Shown: one piece after another, positions 53,120 to 61,457 of the stretch
Layout of the letters: every line of letters begins with the position of its first letter
Position numbering within the stretch: position 1 is the first letter of the stretch
Origin: Actinoplanes sp. KI2
GTDB lineage: Bacteria > Actinomycetota > Actinomycetes > Mycobacteriales > Micromonosporaceae
Direction: 5' to 3'
Length of the DNA stretch: 64,000 bases
NCBI RefSeq assembly: GCF_025630775.1
Contig: NZ_JAOSZE010000001.1
Span: forward strand, 1 to 64,000
Made by a program: the position numbers and the translations under genes
Notes under the pieces: model-generated
Told to the model about the DNA's origin: nothing
The model's database searches: none
The model's input: the letters and a program-made list of their open reading frames with translations, nothing else

Positions 53120-54400
53120 TCACGTGGTCCGCAGCTCGACGACCGTGACCTGCGGAGGTGCGCCGACCCGTACCGGCGGGCCCCAGGTGCCGGCGCCGTT
53201 GGTCACGAAAACCGGGACGCCGTCCACCTCGCCGTAGCCGGAGACGACAGGTTGTTGCAGCTTGACCACCAGATTGAAGGGCACCATCTGACCGCCGTGG
53301 GTGTGCCCGGAGACCTGGAGATCGACCCCGAACGGGGCGGCCTGGCGGGCCGCGAGCGGCTGATGGGCCATCAGCACGACGGGCCGGGTGGTGTCCCGAT
53401 CGCCGAGCGCCTTGGCGAAGTCCGGCGCATCGCCGTACGGCGTACCGCCGAGGTCGTTGACCCCGGCCAGATCCAGCCCGTTGATCTCGACCCGCTCGTT
53501 GCGCAGCGGCTTCACGCCCAGCTGCGCGACCTCCTCCACCCAGGGCGCATAGCCCGAGTAGTACTCGTGGTTCCCGGTCACGAAGTACGCCCCGAACCGC
53601 GACTCGATGTCGGCCAGCGGTGTCGCGAACCGCCCGAGCTCGGCCACCGTCCCGTCGACCAGGTCACCGACGACGCACACGATGTCCGCCCCGACCGAAT
53701 TGATCAGCTCAACGATCCGCCCGACGTGATGCGTCCCCGCCAGCGGCCCGAGGTGAATGTCGGACACGACGACCAGCCGCGTCCCATCCATCCCCCACGG
53801 GAGCTTCGTCATCGGCATGGCCCACCGATTGACCTGCGGTGGCCCGAGGGCGGTCTTCATCCCGTACCCCGTGATGCAGGCGGCGGTCAGTCCGGCGAAG
53901 ATCGCCATCCCGCGGGCCAGCACCAGCCGCCGATCGACCCCGGGACTCTCCTCGCCCTCGCTCTGGGCGTTGCCGCTCGTGCCCACGTCGCCCTCGGTGT
54001 TGCCGCTCGCGACCACGTCGCGCTCGGTGTTGCCGCTCGCGACCACGTCGCGCTCGCCCTGGGCGCGGGCGCTCACGCTTACTGCCGGTTCCGCCGTACG
54101 CCTCCGCGAGCGCCACAAGAGCAGCACGGCCGCGCGCAGGACCTCCAGCAGAACCAGCGTCACCAGCAGATAGAACATCAGGGCCAGCCAGAGATAGCCC
54201 GGCCAAGCCAGCCATTCGGCATAACCGGTCCGGGCGCCGATCAGCGTCGCCGGCAGCAGGACAGCCAACCCGACGGCCACGATTCCACCCAGCCGCCGAT
54301 CCCGGCCGGACCCCAGCGGATCCCGCACAAGCCGCTTCCACAGATAGAAGTGAACAAGCCCGACGACGCCAAAGATCAGCCCAACGAACGCGACCAACAC
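53120..54400 (-). CDS. Membrane-bound metallophosphoesterase
   Basis: About 426 residues if the GTG at 54400 is used (a longer frame to 54457 exists). Four N-terminal helices ('LVAFVGLIFGVVGLVHFYLW' onward), an acidic linker with two ERDVVASGNT repeats, another helix near 'MAIFAGLTAACITGYGM', then a calcineurin-like domain: 'LVVVSDIHLG', 'VCVVGDLVDG', 'FVTGNHEYYSGY', 'VLMAHQP' and 'QVSGHTHGGQM', the full set of metal-binding motifs. YkuE-like; such enzymes may hydrolyse UDP-DAG-lipids or nucleotides. Active site probably outside the membrane. Substrate unknown. Confidence 0.88.
   Translation of the reverse strand: MLVAFVGLIFGVVGLVHFYLWKRLVRDPLGSGRDRRLGGIVAVGLAVLLPATLIGARTGYAEWLAWPGYLWLALMFYLLVTLVLLEVLRAAVLLLWRSRRRTAEPAVSVSARAQGERDVVASGNTERDVVASGNTEGDVGTSGNAQSEGEESPGVDRRLVLARGMAIFAGLTAACITGYGMKTALGPPQVNRWAMPMTKLPWGMDGTRLVVVSDIHLGPLAGTHHVGRIVELINSVGADIVCVVGDLVDGTVAELGRFATPLADIESRFGAYFVTGNHEYYSGYAPWVEEVAQLGVKPLRNERVEINGLDLAGVNDLGGTPYGDAPDFAKALGDRDTTRPVVLMAHQPLAARQAAPFGVDLQVSGHTHGGQMVPFNLVVKLQQPVVSGYGEVDGVPVFVTNGAGTWGPPVRVGAPPQVTVVELRTT
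53985..54062. repeat. 30-bp repeat coding ERDVVASGNT
   Basis: Two exact and one diverged 30-bp units, in frame with the metallophosphoesterase gene. Confidence 0.85.
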
Positions 54401-54906
54401 CGCTCCCTCAGCACCTAAGGCGTCAAGTTTGCCGCCGCGGCCGATCGCACCCACCACCGACGCCGAGTTTCACGATCAACCCGATGCCGCGCGAGCCGAT
54501 GCGCGCCGCGCCCACCCGCGAGCCCGCCGCGGACCCAGCCCGCCGCGCCTGCCCGCGCCGACCCGCCCGAGCCGAGCACGCCCGCGCCGCGCCTGCCCGC
54601 GCCTGCCGGCTCGCGCCGCGCCCGCTCGCGCCGGGTCCGCCCGCGCCCGGCCTGCCGCGCCCGGCCTGCCCGCTCGCGCCGCGCCCGCTCGCGCCGAGCC
54701 CGCCCGCGCCGCGCCCGCTCGTGCCGAGGCCGCCCGCGCCGAGCCCGCCGGCCCGCGCCGAGCCCGCCCGCGCCGCGCCCGCTCGTGCCGAGGCCGCCCG
54801 CGCCGAGCCCGCCGGCCCGCGCCGAGCCCGCCCGCCCCCAGCCCTCGCCCGGCCGCGCCGCCCGGCCGCGCCCAGCCCGCCCCGCCGTGCCCGCCGGCGC
54901 CCGGGC
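54401..54906. repeat. C-rich repetitive spacer between metallophosphoesterase and moaD
   Basis: About 54480-54900 is built of gccgagcccgcccgcgcc-like motifs. A unit of about 64 bp is repeated once almost exactly (about 54695-54758 and 54759-54822). The period is not a multiple of three, and the translations (Pro/Ala/Arg) lack start signals, so no gene is called. Confidence 0.75.
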
Positions 54907-55149
54907 TCAGCCGCCCGCGAACGGCGGCAGCACGTCCACCGTGACCCCGGCGGGCAGCGGCGCCTCGCGGTCGTGGCAGACGAGTCCGTCCACCAGGAAG
55001 CTGGCCGACTTCAGCACCAGCCCGAGCCGCTCCCCGTGCCGATCGGTCAACACCTGCACCAACTCCCGCAGCGACCCGGCCTCCGCCCCCTCGGACGACA
55101 CCCCGCCCGCGGCGGCACGCGCCCCCGCGAAGAACCGCACGGCGATCAC
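54907..55149 (-). CDS. moaD: Molybdopterin synthase sulfur carrier MoaD
   Basis: 80 residues from the GTG at 55149, one base after the moaA stop. Ubiquitin-like: 'VIAVRFFAGARAAAGG', 'SLRELVQVLTDRHGERL', 'FLVDGLVCHDREAPLPAGVTVDVLPPFAGG'. The C-terminal Gly-Gly, which is adenylated and thiocarboxylated, is present. The longer open frame upstream lies inside moaA and is discounted. Partner of MoaE. Confidence 0.93.
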   Translation of the reverse strand: MIAVRFFAGARAAAGGVSSEGAEAGSLRELVQVLTDRHGERLGLVLKSASFLVDGLVCHDREAPLPAGVTVDVLPPFAGG

Positions 55150-55150
55150 G

Positions 55151-56167
55151 TCAGCCCCCGATCGCCGACATCGGCCGAGCCGGCTGAAGGAAGCTTGGAT
55201 CGTCGATCCCGTGCCCGGCCCGCTTGCCGCGCATCGCCGTCCGCCAAGCCTCCGCGATCTCCGGGTCGGACGCCCCGGCGCGCAGCAGCTTCCGCAGGTC
55301 GCTTTCGTCGGTGGCAAACAGGCAATTGCGGATCTGCCCGTCCGCCGTCAGCCGGGTGCGGTCGCAGTCGCCGCAGAACGGCCGGGTCACGCTGGCGATG
55401 ACCCCCACCCGGGCGGGCTCTCCCGCCGCATCCACGTGCCCCGGCACGAGCCACGTCTCGGCCGGCGAGGTTCCACGTGAAACGGGATCGGGCTGTAGAT
55501 CGAACGGCACCAGCGCTGCCAGGATCTCGTCGGCGGTCACCATTGTGTGCCGGTCCCACTGGTGCTGTGCGTCGAGCGGCATCTGCTCGATGAACCGCAG
55601 CTGATATCCGTACGTCAATGCGAACTTCAGCAGCTGCGGCGCCTCGTCCTCGTTGATCCCCCGCATCAGCACGGTGTTGATTTTGACCGGCGTCAGCCCC
55701 GCCGAGGCCGCCGCCTCGAGTCCCCGCAGCACGTCATCGAGCCGATCGCGCCGAGTGAGCCTGTTGAACCGCTCCGGATCCAGCGTGTCGAGCGACACGT
55801 TGATCCGGTCGAGCCCTGCCTCCCGAAGCCCAGCCGCGACCCGCTCCAGCCCGATGCCATTAGTGGTCAGCATCAGACGAGGTCGAGGCTCCAGCCGGGC
55901 GGCCGCCGCCACGATCTCGAGCAGCCCACGCCGCAGGAGCGGCTCGCCGCCGGTGAGCCGCACTTCGGCGATGCCCAGCAGCTCCACCCCGATCCGGATG
56001 AGCCGCCCCACCTCGTCGTCGGTGAGCTGCTCCTCACGAGGCAGCCAGGCCAGTCCTTCGGCCGGCATGCAGTACGTGCAGCGCAGGTTGCATCGATCGG
56101 TCAGCGACACCCGAAGGTCGGTAGCCACCCGACCGAACCGATCCACGAGCCCGGTCACGAGCGCCAC
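55151..56167 (-). CDS. moaA: GTP 3',8-cyclase MoaA
   Basis: 338 residues from a GTG. Radical SAM cluster 'SLTDRCNLRCTYCMPAEGL' (CxxxCxxC), SAM-site 'VRLTGGEPLLRRG', 'NVSLDTLDPERF', the second 4Fe-4S cluster 'PFCGDCDRTRLTADGQIRNCLF', and the C-terminal Gly-Gly required for activity. It makes 3',8-cyclo-GTP from GTP, first step of Moco synthesis. Operon moaA-moaD. A parS-like site lies within the coding sequence. Confidence 0.97.
   Translation of the reverse strand: MALVTGLVDRFGRVATDLRVSLTDRCNLRCTYCMPAEGLAWLPREEQLTDDEVGRLIRIGVELLGIAEVRLTGGEPLLRRGLLEIVAAAARLEPRPRLMLTTNGIGLERVAAGLREAGLDRINVSLDTLDPERFNRLTRRDRLDDVLRGLEAAASAGLTPVKINTVLMRGINEDEAPQLLKFALTYGYQLRFIEQMPLDAQHQWDRHTMVTADEILAALVPFDLQPDPVSRGTSPAETWLVPGHVDAAGEPARVGVIASVTRPFCGDCDRTRLTADGQIRNCLFATDESDLRKLLRAGASDPEIAEAWRTAMRGKRAGHGIDDPSFLQPARPMSAIGG
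55470..55483. promoter_or_regulatory. parS site 4, inside moaA
   Basis: GTTCCACGTGAAAC, identical to the perfect site except T-to-C at position 4, a position that varies naturally in parS (the B. subtilis consensus allows T or C). Located about 54 kb from sites 1-3. Confidence 0.85.
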
Positions 56168-56252
56168 CCCACGCCCGTACCTGATCTCGTCCTGTCATCC
56201 ACGCTCCAAAAATAGCCGCTCCCGCCTGCCCGCGCCCGCGCTGATTTCGACC

Positions 56253-56261
56253 TGTGGACAA
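56253..56261 (-). promoter_or_regulatory. DnaA box, intergenic
   Basis: TTGTCCACA on the minus strand, the preferred DnaA box of high-GC actinobacteria, between divergent moaA and the methyltransferase gene. Confidence 0.5.
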
Positions 56262-56332
56262 GCGCGCCCGGAGACGCCTTCCGCGCGGCGAAACAGGTTG
56301 ATCAGAGCTCTGGGGGCCGGGAAAGTGGCGGC

Positions 56333-57097
56333 ATGGCGACGTTCGAAGAGCTGGTGGCCGAGGGGTCGGCCGTTCCGGTCGACGGGTGGGACTTCTCGTG
56401 GTTCGCCGGCCGGGCCACCGAGGAGCGGCCGTCCTGGGGTTACGCGCGACTGATGGGCGAGCGGATGGCTGCGGCCCGGCGGGCGCTCGACCTGCAGACC
56501 GGCGGTGGCGAGGTGCTCGCCTCCATCCCGACAGCGCCCGAGGTACTGGTCGCCACCGAGGGTTGGCCGGCCAACGCGGCGCTGGCCCGCGAACGGCTTG
56601 CCCCGCTCGGCGGAAAGGTCGTCGAAGTGGGCGAGGACGAGCCCCTGCCGTTCCCGGACGGCGCCTTCGACCTGGTGGTCAGCCGCCATCCGGTCGCGGT
56701 GAACTGGGCGGAGGTGGCTCGGATCCTCGAGCCGGGCGGCACCTATTTCTCTCAGCAGGTCGGCGCCGGCTCGCTGAGCGAGCTGATCGACTTCATGCTG
56801 GGCCCGCAGGAGGTGGGCCGAGCCCGCGATCCCGAGCTTGCCCGCGAATCGGCGACCGCCGCCGGACTCGACGTGGTCGACCTGCGCAGCGAAGCCCTCC
56901 GGATCGAGTTCTTCGACGTCGCCGCCGTCATCGTCTTCCTGCGGAAGGTCATCTGGACGGTGCCGAAATTCACCGTCGACGCCTTCCGCGACCGCCTCCG
57001 AGCCCTGTACGACCAGGTCGAGCGCGACGGCGCTTTCGTGACCCACTCGCAGCGCTTCCTCATCGAGGCACGCAAGCCGGCCCGAGCGGCGACCTAG
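56333..57097 (+). CDS. SAM-dependent methyltransferase
   Basis: 254 residues with a class I Rossmann fold. Motif I is atypical ('ALDLQTGGGEVLASIP'), followed by 'VLVATEGWPANAALARERL', 'LPFPDGAFDLVVSRHP' (motif II), 'ARILEPGGTYFSQQVG' (motif III). The divergent motif I keeps two glycines. This Methyltransf_11 style is common in actinobacteria; acceptor unknown. Confidence 0.88.
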   Translation: MATFEELVAEGSAVPVDGWDFSWFAGRATEERPSWGYARLMGERMAAARRALDLQTGGGEVLASIPTAPEVLVATEGWPANAALARERLAPLGGKVVEVGEDEPLPFPDGAFDLVVSRHPVAVNWAEVARILEPGGTYFSQQVGAGSLSELIDFMLGPQEVGRARDPELARESATAAGLDVVDLRSEALRIEFFDVAAVIVFLRKVIWTVPKFTVDAFRDRLRALYDQVERDGAFVTHSQRFLIEARKPARAAT

Positions 57098-57165
57098 CGC
57101 TGTCCGGCCACTACCCGGAGCCGCCCGGGCGCCTAGATGACAGCCCGGAGCAACCGAGGGGTCGT

Positions 57166-58047
57166 CTAGCCGATTGCTCGGAGGGCCGCTTCGGCGGCTG
57201 TCGCCACCGCACTGCGATAGGAAGCACCGAACGCCGCGGTGTGCACCAGTAAGAGGTGTAGCTGATGCAGGGGAACGCGGGCGCGCCAGCCGTCGGACAG
57301 CGGATGCACCTCCTGGTACGCCGCGAGGATGCGATCCAGGTACGGGGCGCCGCCGAACAGGGCCAACTCCGCAAGGTCGGTCTCTCGATGGGCGCCGTGG
57401 GCCGCCGGGTCGATCAGGTAGGCCCTCGACGCGGACCACAGCAGGTTGCCGGGCCAGAGATCGCCGTGGGTACGGCTCGGCCGCTCTGGGTCGGAATAGG
57501 CATCCAGCGCGGCCAGGAGGCGGTCCAGCAGCGCGACATCGTCCGAGGTCAGCGCGCCGCGGTCGGCGGAGCGCTGGAGGAACGGCCGGAGGCGGCGGGC
57601 GGCGAACCACCGCCCCCACGGGCCCGGATCCTGGGTGTTGTCCAGCGGGAGCGGGCCGATGTAGCCGGGCCACGGGGCACCAAAGCTTTCGGCGCCGGTT
57701 TGGTGCAGGTCGGCCAGGTCACGGCCCAGACGCTCGGCGGATTCGGGCGTGGGTGACGCCTCGTCCAGCCATTCGGTGGCCAGCATCTGGGGGAGACCGG
57801 CGATCAGCTCCGGAACCGGGGCGCCCGCCTCGGCCAGCCAGCGTAGGCCGGCTGCCTCTGCCTCGTAGAAATCCGCAGGTGGAGAGCCGCCTGGCCAGGT
57901 CTTCGCGAAGATCGAGGTGCCGTCGTCCAAGGTCAGGCGGCTCGCGGTGGAGACGCTGCCACCACCCACCGGAGTCTCACGGATCCGCTGGTGGGTGAGA
58001 AATGTCGGGAGATGCTCGGGGTGCGTGCGTAAGTACGCCTGGTCCAC
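57166..58047 (-). CDS. Fructosamine-3-kinase-family phosphotransferase
   Basis: About 293 residues from the GTG at 58047, with GGAAG eight bases upstream (another GTG lies 15 bases earlier). N-lobe 'GGSVSTASRLTLDDGTSIFAKTWPG' has the ATP-binding Lys; 'PTHGDLWPGNLLWS'-like catalytic HGD ('RTHGDLWPGNLL') and metal-binding 'AYLIDPAAHGAHRETDLAEL' are intact. FN3K enzymes phosphorylate ketosamines on glycated proteins so that they decompose. Convergent with the methyltransferase gene. Confidence 0.92.
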   Translation of the reverse strand: MDQAYLRTHPEHLPTFLTHQRIRETPVGGGSVSTASRLTLDDGTSIFAKTWPGGSPPADFYEAEAAGLRWLAEAGAPVPELIAGLPQMLATEWLDEASPTPESAERLGRDLADLHQTGAESFGAPWPGYIGPLPLDNTQDPGPWGRWFAARRLRPFLQRSADRGALTSDDVALLDRLLAALDAYSDPERPSRTHGDLWPGNLLWSASRAYLIDPAAHGAHRETDLAELALFGGAPYLDRILAAYQEVHPLSDGWRARVPLHQLHLLLVHTAAFGASYRSAVATAAEAALRAIG

Positions 58048-58103
58048 GTGGTTATCTTCCACTTCGGCTTACGGACGTCCGGAAACGGAGTCAAAATGTC
58101 GGC

Positions 58104-58607
58104 ATGACCCCTGTCACAGCGCGTTCGTACCGTCCGAGTGACCACTCCGCGGGTCGGCGGCTGTGGTCGGAGCTGACCAACCAGCACAACCGCATGTACG
58201 GCGAGCCCACCGACGACGGTGGCGAGGGTTTCGAGGAATACCTGACCCGGCTCGACCTGTGCGGGCTCTGGGTGGCCGACCATGCCGACGACGGGGTCAT
58301 CGGGCTGGTCGGGCTGATCATCCGGGGCCGGGCCGGCGTGGTCGAGCCGATCGTGGTGACGATCTCGCACCGCCACAAGGGTGTCGGGCGCAAGCTGCTG
58401 CGCCACGTCGCCAACGAGGCACGCAAGAGGAACATGACCGCGCTGACGATCTCGCCGGCCTCGCGGAACGTGGATGCGATCCGCAGCCTGCACGCGGCCG
58501 GGTACGACGTGGTGTCATCCATCGAGCTCACCCTCGATCTCGAACGTAACCCGCACGAATGGCAGGAAGACGGGCTCGAACTGCACGATATGCAGTTCCG
58601 CTCGTAG
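58104..58607 (+). CDS. GNAT-family N-acetyltransferase
   Basis: 167 residues from the ATG at 58104. 'GVVEPIVVTISHRHKGVGRKLLRHVANEARKRN' is the acetyl-CoA-binding segment (R/QxxGxG), and 'LTISPASRNVDAIRSLHAAGYDVVSSIELTLDL' the C-terminal strands. Acceptor unknown. Upstream, ATG TCG GCA TGA (58096-58107) overlaps the start in another frame. Confidence 0.85.
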   Translation: MTPVTARSYRPSDHSAGRRLWSELTNQHNRMYGEPTDDGGEGFEEYLTRLDLCGLWVADHADDGVIGLVGLIIRGRAGVVEPIVVTISHRHKGVGRKLLRHVANEARKRNMTALTISPASRNVDAIRSLHAAGYDVVSSIELTLDLERNPHEWQEDGLELHDMQFRS

Positions 58608-58629
58608 CCGCCCGAACTTCTTCACCAGC

Positions 58630-58653
58630 TGTGGACAACCGTCGTTGTCCACA
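58630..58653. promoter_or_regulatory. Inverted pair of DnaA boxes
   Basis: Two perfect TTGTCCACA boxes, reverse at 58630-58638 and forward at 58645-58653, six bases apart and forming an 11-bp inverted repeat. Located 44 bases before the DUF4192 start. The alternative, a terminator for the GNAT gene, is possible but there is no T-tract. Confidence 0.6.
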
Positions 58654-58696
58654 GCCCGGCGAATTGGCACCCGCGCGGAACGCCGGCCGAGGCACC

Positions 58697-59791
58697 ATGC
58701 CGGACATGAACCCGGACTGCACGATCACCGCCTGCTCCTCGGCCGAGGCCGTCGCCGTTGCTCCCTACCTTCTGGGCTTCCACCCCCACCACAGCCTGGT
58801 CGTGCTCGGCCTGGTCGGCCATGCCGTCGACTTCGCCGTTCGCTACGACCTGCCGTCGCGAGTCACCGACTTCACCGAGCCGGCCGAGGTGATCGCGCGG
58901 CAGGGCGCCGATCGCGTGATCCTCATCGGTTATGGGCCGCCGGGGCTCGTCACGCCGATGGTCCTGGAGGTCGGGCGCGCCCTGCGGGCCGCCGACGTGA
59001 CGATGGCGGATGTGCTCCGGGTGGCCGACGGCCGGTGGTGGTCCTACCTCGGCGGCCCCGCGGGTGGCACCCCGCTCGCGCCCGGGCTCGCGGCCCAGGC
59101 CGTCTATCAGGGCATGGTGGCGCTGCCCGACCGGATGGCGCTGGTTGCCAAGGTGTCGCCCGTCGAGGGCCGACAGCGGGCGGAGATGCGGGAGGCCACC
59201 GGTCGCGCTCGGGCGAGGGCCACCGACCTGGCCGCCGATGACCTGCAGGCGGGCCGCGGCGGCCAGTGGATGCGGCACGCCGGGCGGGCGGCGGTGCGCG
59301 AGGCCGAGCGGGCCGCCCGAGCCGGGCGCGCGCTGAGTCCGGATGAAATCGCTTGGCTCGGCGTGCTGCTCGTCAAGTCGGTGGTGCTCGACTACGCGAT
59401 CGACCGGTCCGGGCCGGAGGAGTGGCGGATTCGGTTGTGGAACGAGGTGGTTCGTAAGGTCCAGCCGGAGCACGCGCCCGCCCCGGCCTGTCTGCTGGCC
59501 TATGCCGCCTGGCAGGGCGGTGACGGGTCGCTGGCCCGGGTGGCGGTGGATCGGGCACTGATGGAAGAGCCCGCGCACCGGATCGCCGGAATGCTCGACC
59601 GGCTGTTGGCGGCGGGGATCCGGTCGCATTCGGTGGTGAGGTTCACGCCGCCGGGCCGGTCGGAGCAGCTCCGCGGAGGCGAGGTACGGCGAAAAGAACG
59701 CCGCGGAGCGACGCGCCGCGAGCCAAGAGCGCCGCGCGGGGCAAACGGCGGCGGGCAAAAGCGCCGCCCCACCCGCCGCCGCTCGCTGTAG
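58697..59791 (+). CDS. DUF4192-family protein
   Basis: 364 residues from the ATG at 58697 (GAGG upstream). 'PYLLGFHPHHSLVVLGLVGHAVDFAVRYDLP' near the N-terminus is the signature of this actinobacterial family; 'ADRVILIGYGPPGLVTPMVLEVGRALRAADVTMADVLRVADGRWWSY' follows. C-terminal 'ACLLAYAAWQGGDGSLARVAVDRALMEEPAHRIAGMLDRLLAAGI' resembles TPR-like helices. The last ~45 residues are basic and low-complexity. Function unknown. Confidence 0.9.
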   Translation: MPDMNPDCTITACSSAEAVAVAPYLLGFHPHHSLVVLGLVGHAVDFAVRYDLPSRVTDFTEPAEVIARQGADRVILIGYGPPGLVTPMVLEVGRALRAADVTMADVLRVADGRWWSYLGGPAGGTPLAPGLAAQAVYQGMVALPDRMALVAKVSPVEGRQRAEMREATGRARARATDLAADDLQAGRGGQWMRHAGRAAVREAERAARAGRALSPDEIAWLGVLLVKSVVLDYAIDRSGPEEWRIRLWNEVVRKVQPEHAPAPACLLAYAAWQGGDGSLARVAVDRALMEEPAHRIAGMLDRLLAAGIRSHSVVRFTPPGRSEQLRGGEVRRKERRGATRREPRAPRGANGGGQKRRPTRRRSL

Positions 59792-59850
59792 GACGCCGCC
59801 GCGTCGCCGCTCGCGCCTGCCGGTGGCCGCGCCGCTGCCGCTCGCTGCTG

Positions 59851-60060
59851 GTGGGCGCGCTGCTGGTGGGCGCGCTGCTGGTGGGCGCGCTGCTGGTGGG
59901 CGCGCTGCTGGTGGGCGCGCTGCTGGTCGGCGCGCTGCTGGTGGGCGCGCTGCTGGTGGGCGCGCTGCTGGTGGGCGCGCTGCTGGTGGGCGCGCTGCTG
60001 GTGGGCGCGCTGCTGGTGGGCGCGCTGCTGGTGGGCGCGCTGCTGGTGGGCGCGCTGCCC
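59851..60060. repeat. 15-bp minisatellite, 14 copies
   Basis: Fourteen contiguous copies of gtgggcgcgctgctg, identical except one G-to-C change in the sixth copy and the last codon of the final copy. The unit is a multiple of three, so all six frames stay open (LLVGA, AGGRA, HQQRA, PTSSA and so on). Near-perfect identity implies recent expansion or ongoing homogenisation. Confidence 0.95.
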
Positions 60061-60298
60061 GTCGCCACGCCGCTCGTCCCGCCGCCGCGCCCCCTGCACC
60101 GGCCGCGTGCCTGCCCCGCGGCCTCGAACCGATGCGGTTGCGCCACCGGGGTGTCGGCGCTGGCCTCGAACGCGCCGGCAAACGCCGCCGCTTGCCCGAG
60201 GGCGGCCCGGGGGGTAGCGCGGGCGGGGCGGCGGCGCCGGCCGCCGTCGGCGTGGCTGGCGGGGACGGAGCGCGGGGGTGGGCGGCGCTGGTTCCCGT

Positions 60299-60430
60299 TG
60301 GCTGGCCGACCGGGGGCGTGCCGGGGTGGGTGGGGCGACGCTGGTTCTGTTGGCTGGCCGACCGGGGCGTGCCGGGGTGGGTGGGGCGACGCTGGTTCTG
60401 TTGGCTAGCCGACCGGGGCGTGCCGGGTGG
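60299..60430. repeat. 54-bp repeat
   Basis: About 2.4 copies of a unit containing ggctggccgaccggggcgtg and gacgctggttctgttggct. Confidence 0.85.
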
Positions 60431-60542
60431 GTGGGACTGCGCTGGCTGCGGCGGATGGGGCGGGGCCGGGAGGGGCGACCTGCCAGGAGACCGGCAGATT
60501 GCGTGCCGCGGCAGAGCCGAAGTGTCGCGGGACCCTTTGTGT

Positions 60543-61367
60543 TCAGACGGTGATGCGCTGTGGTGAGGTGTAGACGTTCATGGTCTCGCCACGAAGGAAC
60601 CCGACGAGTGTCATTCCGGCCTCCTCGGCCAGCTCGGCGGCGAGGGTGCTGGGCGCCGACACGGCTGCCAGCAGGGGAATCCCGGCCATCCACGCCTTCT
60701 GGGTCAGCTCGAAGCTGGCCCGCCCCGACACCAGCAGCAGATGGCCGGCCAGCGGCAGCCGGGCCGCACGCACCGCCCAGCCGATCACCTTGTCCACCGC
60801 GTTGTGCCGGCCCACGTCCTCGCGGAGCACGACCAATTCGCCCGCGGCGGTGAACAGGGCCGCCGCATGCAGGCCGCCGGTCCGGTCGAACGTGCGCTGC
60901 GCCGCTCGCAGCCGGTCGGGCAGTTCGGCCAGTGTGCGGGCCGGCATCACCAGCGGATCGCCGGACACCTCGTACGGCGAGCGGGTCCGCACCGCGTCGA
61001 TGCTTGCCTTTCCGCACACCCCACACGAACTCGTCGTGTAGAAATTCCGGCCGGGGTCGGTCAGCGGCGGCGGCACGTCCGGACCGAGCGACACGTCGAC
61101 CACGTTGTATGTGTTCGGCGCGTCCGTTCCCGCGCACAACTGGGCGGTCACCACGTCGGTCGCCGATCCGATGATCCCCTCGCTGAGCAGGAACCCCATC
61201 GCCAGGTCGATGTCGTGCCCCGGGGTGCGCATGGTCACCGCCAGCGGCCGCTTGCGTACCCGGATCTCCAGCGGTTCCTCGGCCGCCAACTCGTCCGGGC
61301 GCCGCCGGGGCTCCCCGGTCGCCAGGTTGATCCGTACGACCGGTCGCCGGGTGGTGGAGCGCGCCAT
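60543..61367 (-). CDS. fdhD: Formate dehydrogenase accessory sulfurtransferase FdhD
   Basis: 274 residues. '[14 protein letters not shown]' is the conserved CxxC loop carrying the persulfide; '[18 protein letters not shown]' and '[30 protein letters not shown]' are family signatures. FdhD moves sulfur from IscS-type cysteine desulfurase to the Mo-bis-MGD cofactor of formate dehydrogenase. Divergent from mobA with a 90-base shared promoter region. Confidence 0.96.
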   Translation of the reverse strand: MARSTTRRPVVRINLATGEPRRRPDELAAEEPLEIRVRKRPLAVTMRTPGHDIDLAMGFLLSEGIIGSATDVVTAQLCAGTDAPNTYNVVDVSLGPDVPPPLTDPGRNFYTTSSCGVCGKASIDAVRTRSPYEVSGDPLVMPARTLAELPDRLRAAQRTFDRTGGLHAAALFTAAGELVVLREDVGRHNAVDKVIGWAVRAARLPLAGHLLLVSGRASFELTQKAWMAGIPLLAAVSAPSTLAAELAEEAGMTLVGFLRGETMNVYTSPQRITV

Positions 61368-61457
61368 AGCGAGAGCCTATGCCGACGAGAAAGTGATCCA
61401 CGACCGTGAAGTGAGCGCCCGGTCACGCTCGACACGCGCTCGGGATACGGTACGTAC

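Larger units (their letters stand above)
59792..60542. other. Repeat-rich convergent spacer
   Basis: 750 bases without a supported gene, filled by a 15-bp minisatellite and a 54-bp repeat. Long open frames on both strands arise purely from the 15-bp unit. Confidence 0.75.

Noticed and set aside
54484..55401. Pro/Ala/Arg-rich ORF over the spacer before moaD
   Set aside because: The 64-bp repeat does not preserve frame, and the ORF would overlap moaD and moaA on the opposite strand.
59823..60566. LLVGA, AGGRA, PTSSA and HQQRA repeat proteins in several frames
   Set aside because: All are translations of the same 15-bp minisatellite; none has start signals, and the frames are mutually exclusive.
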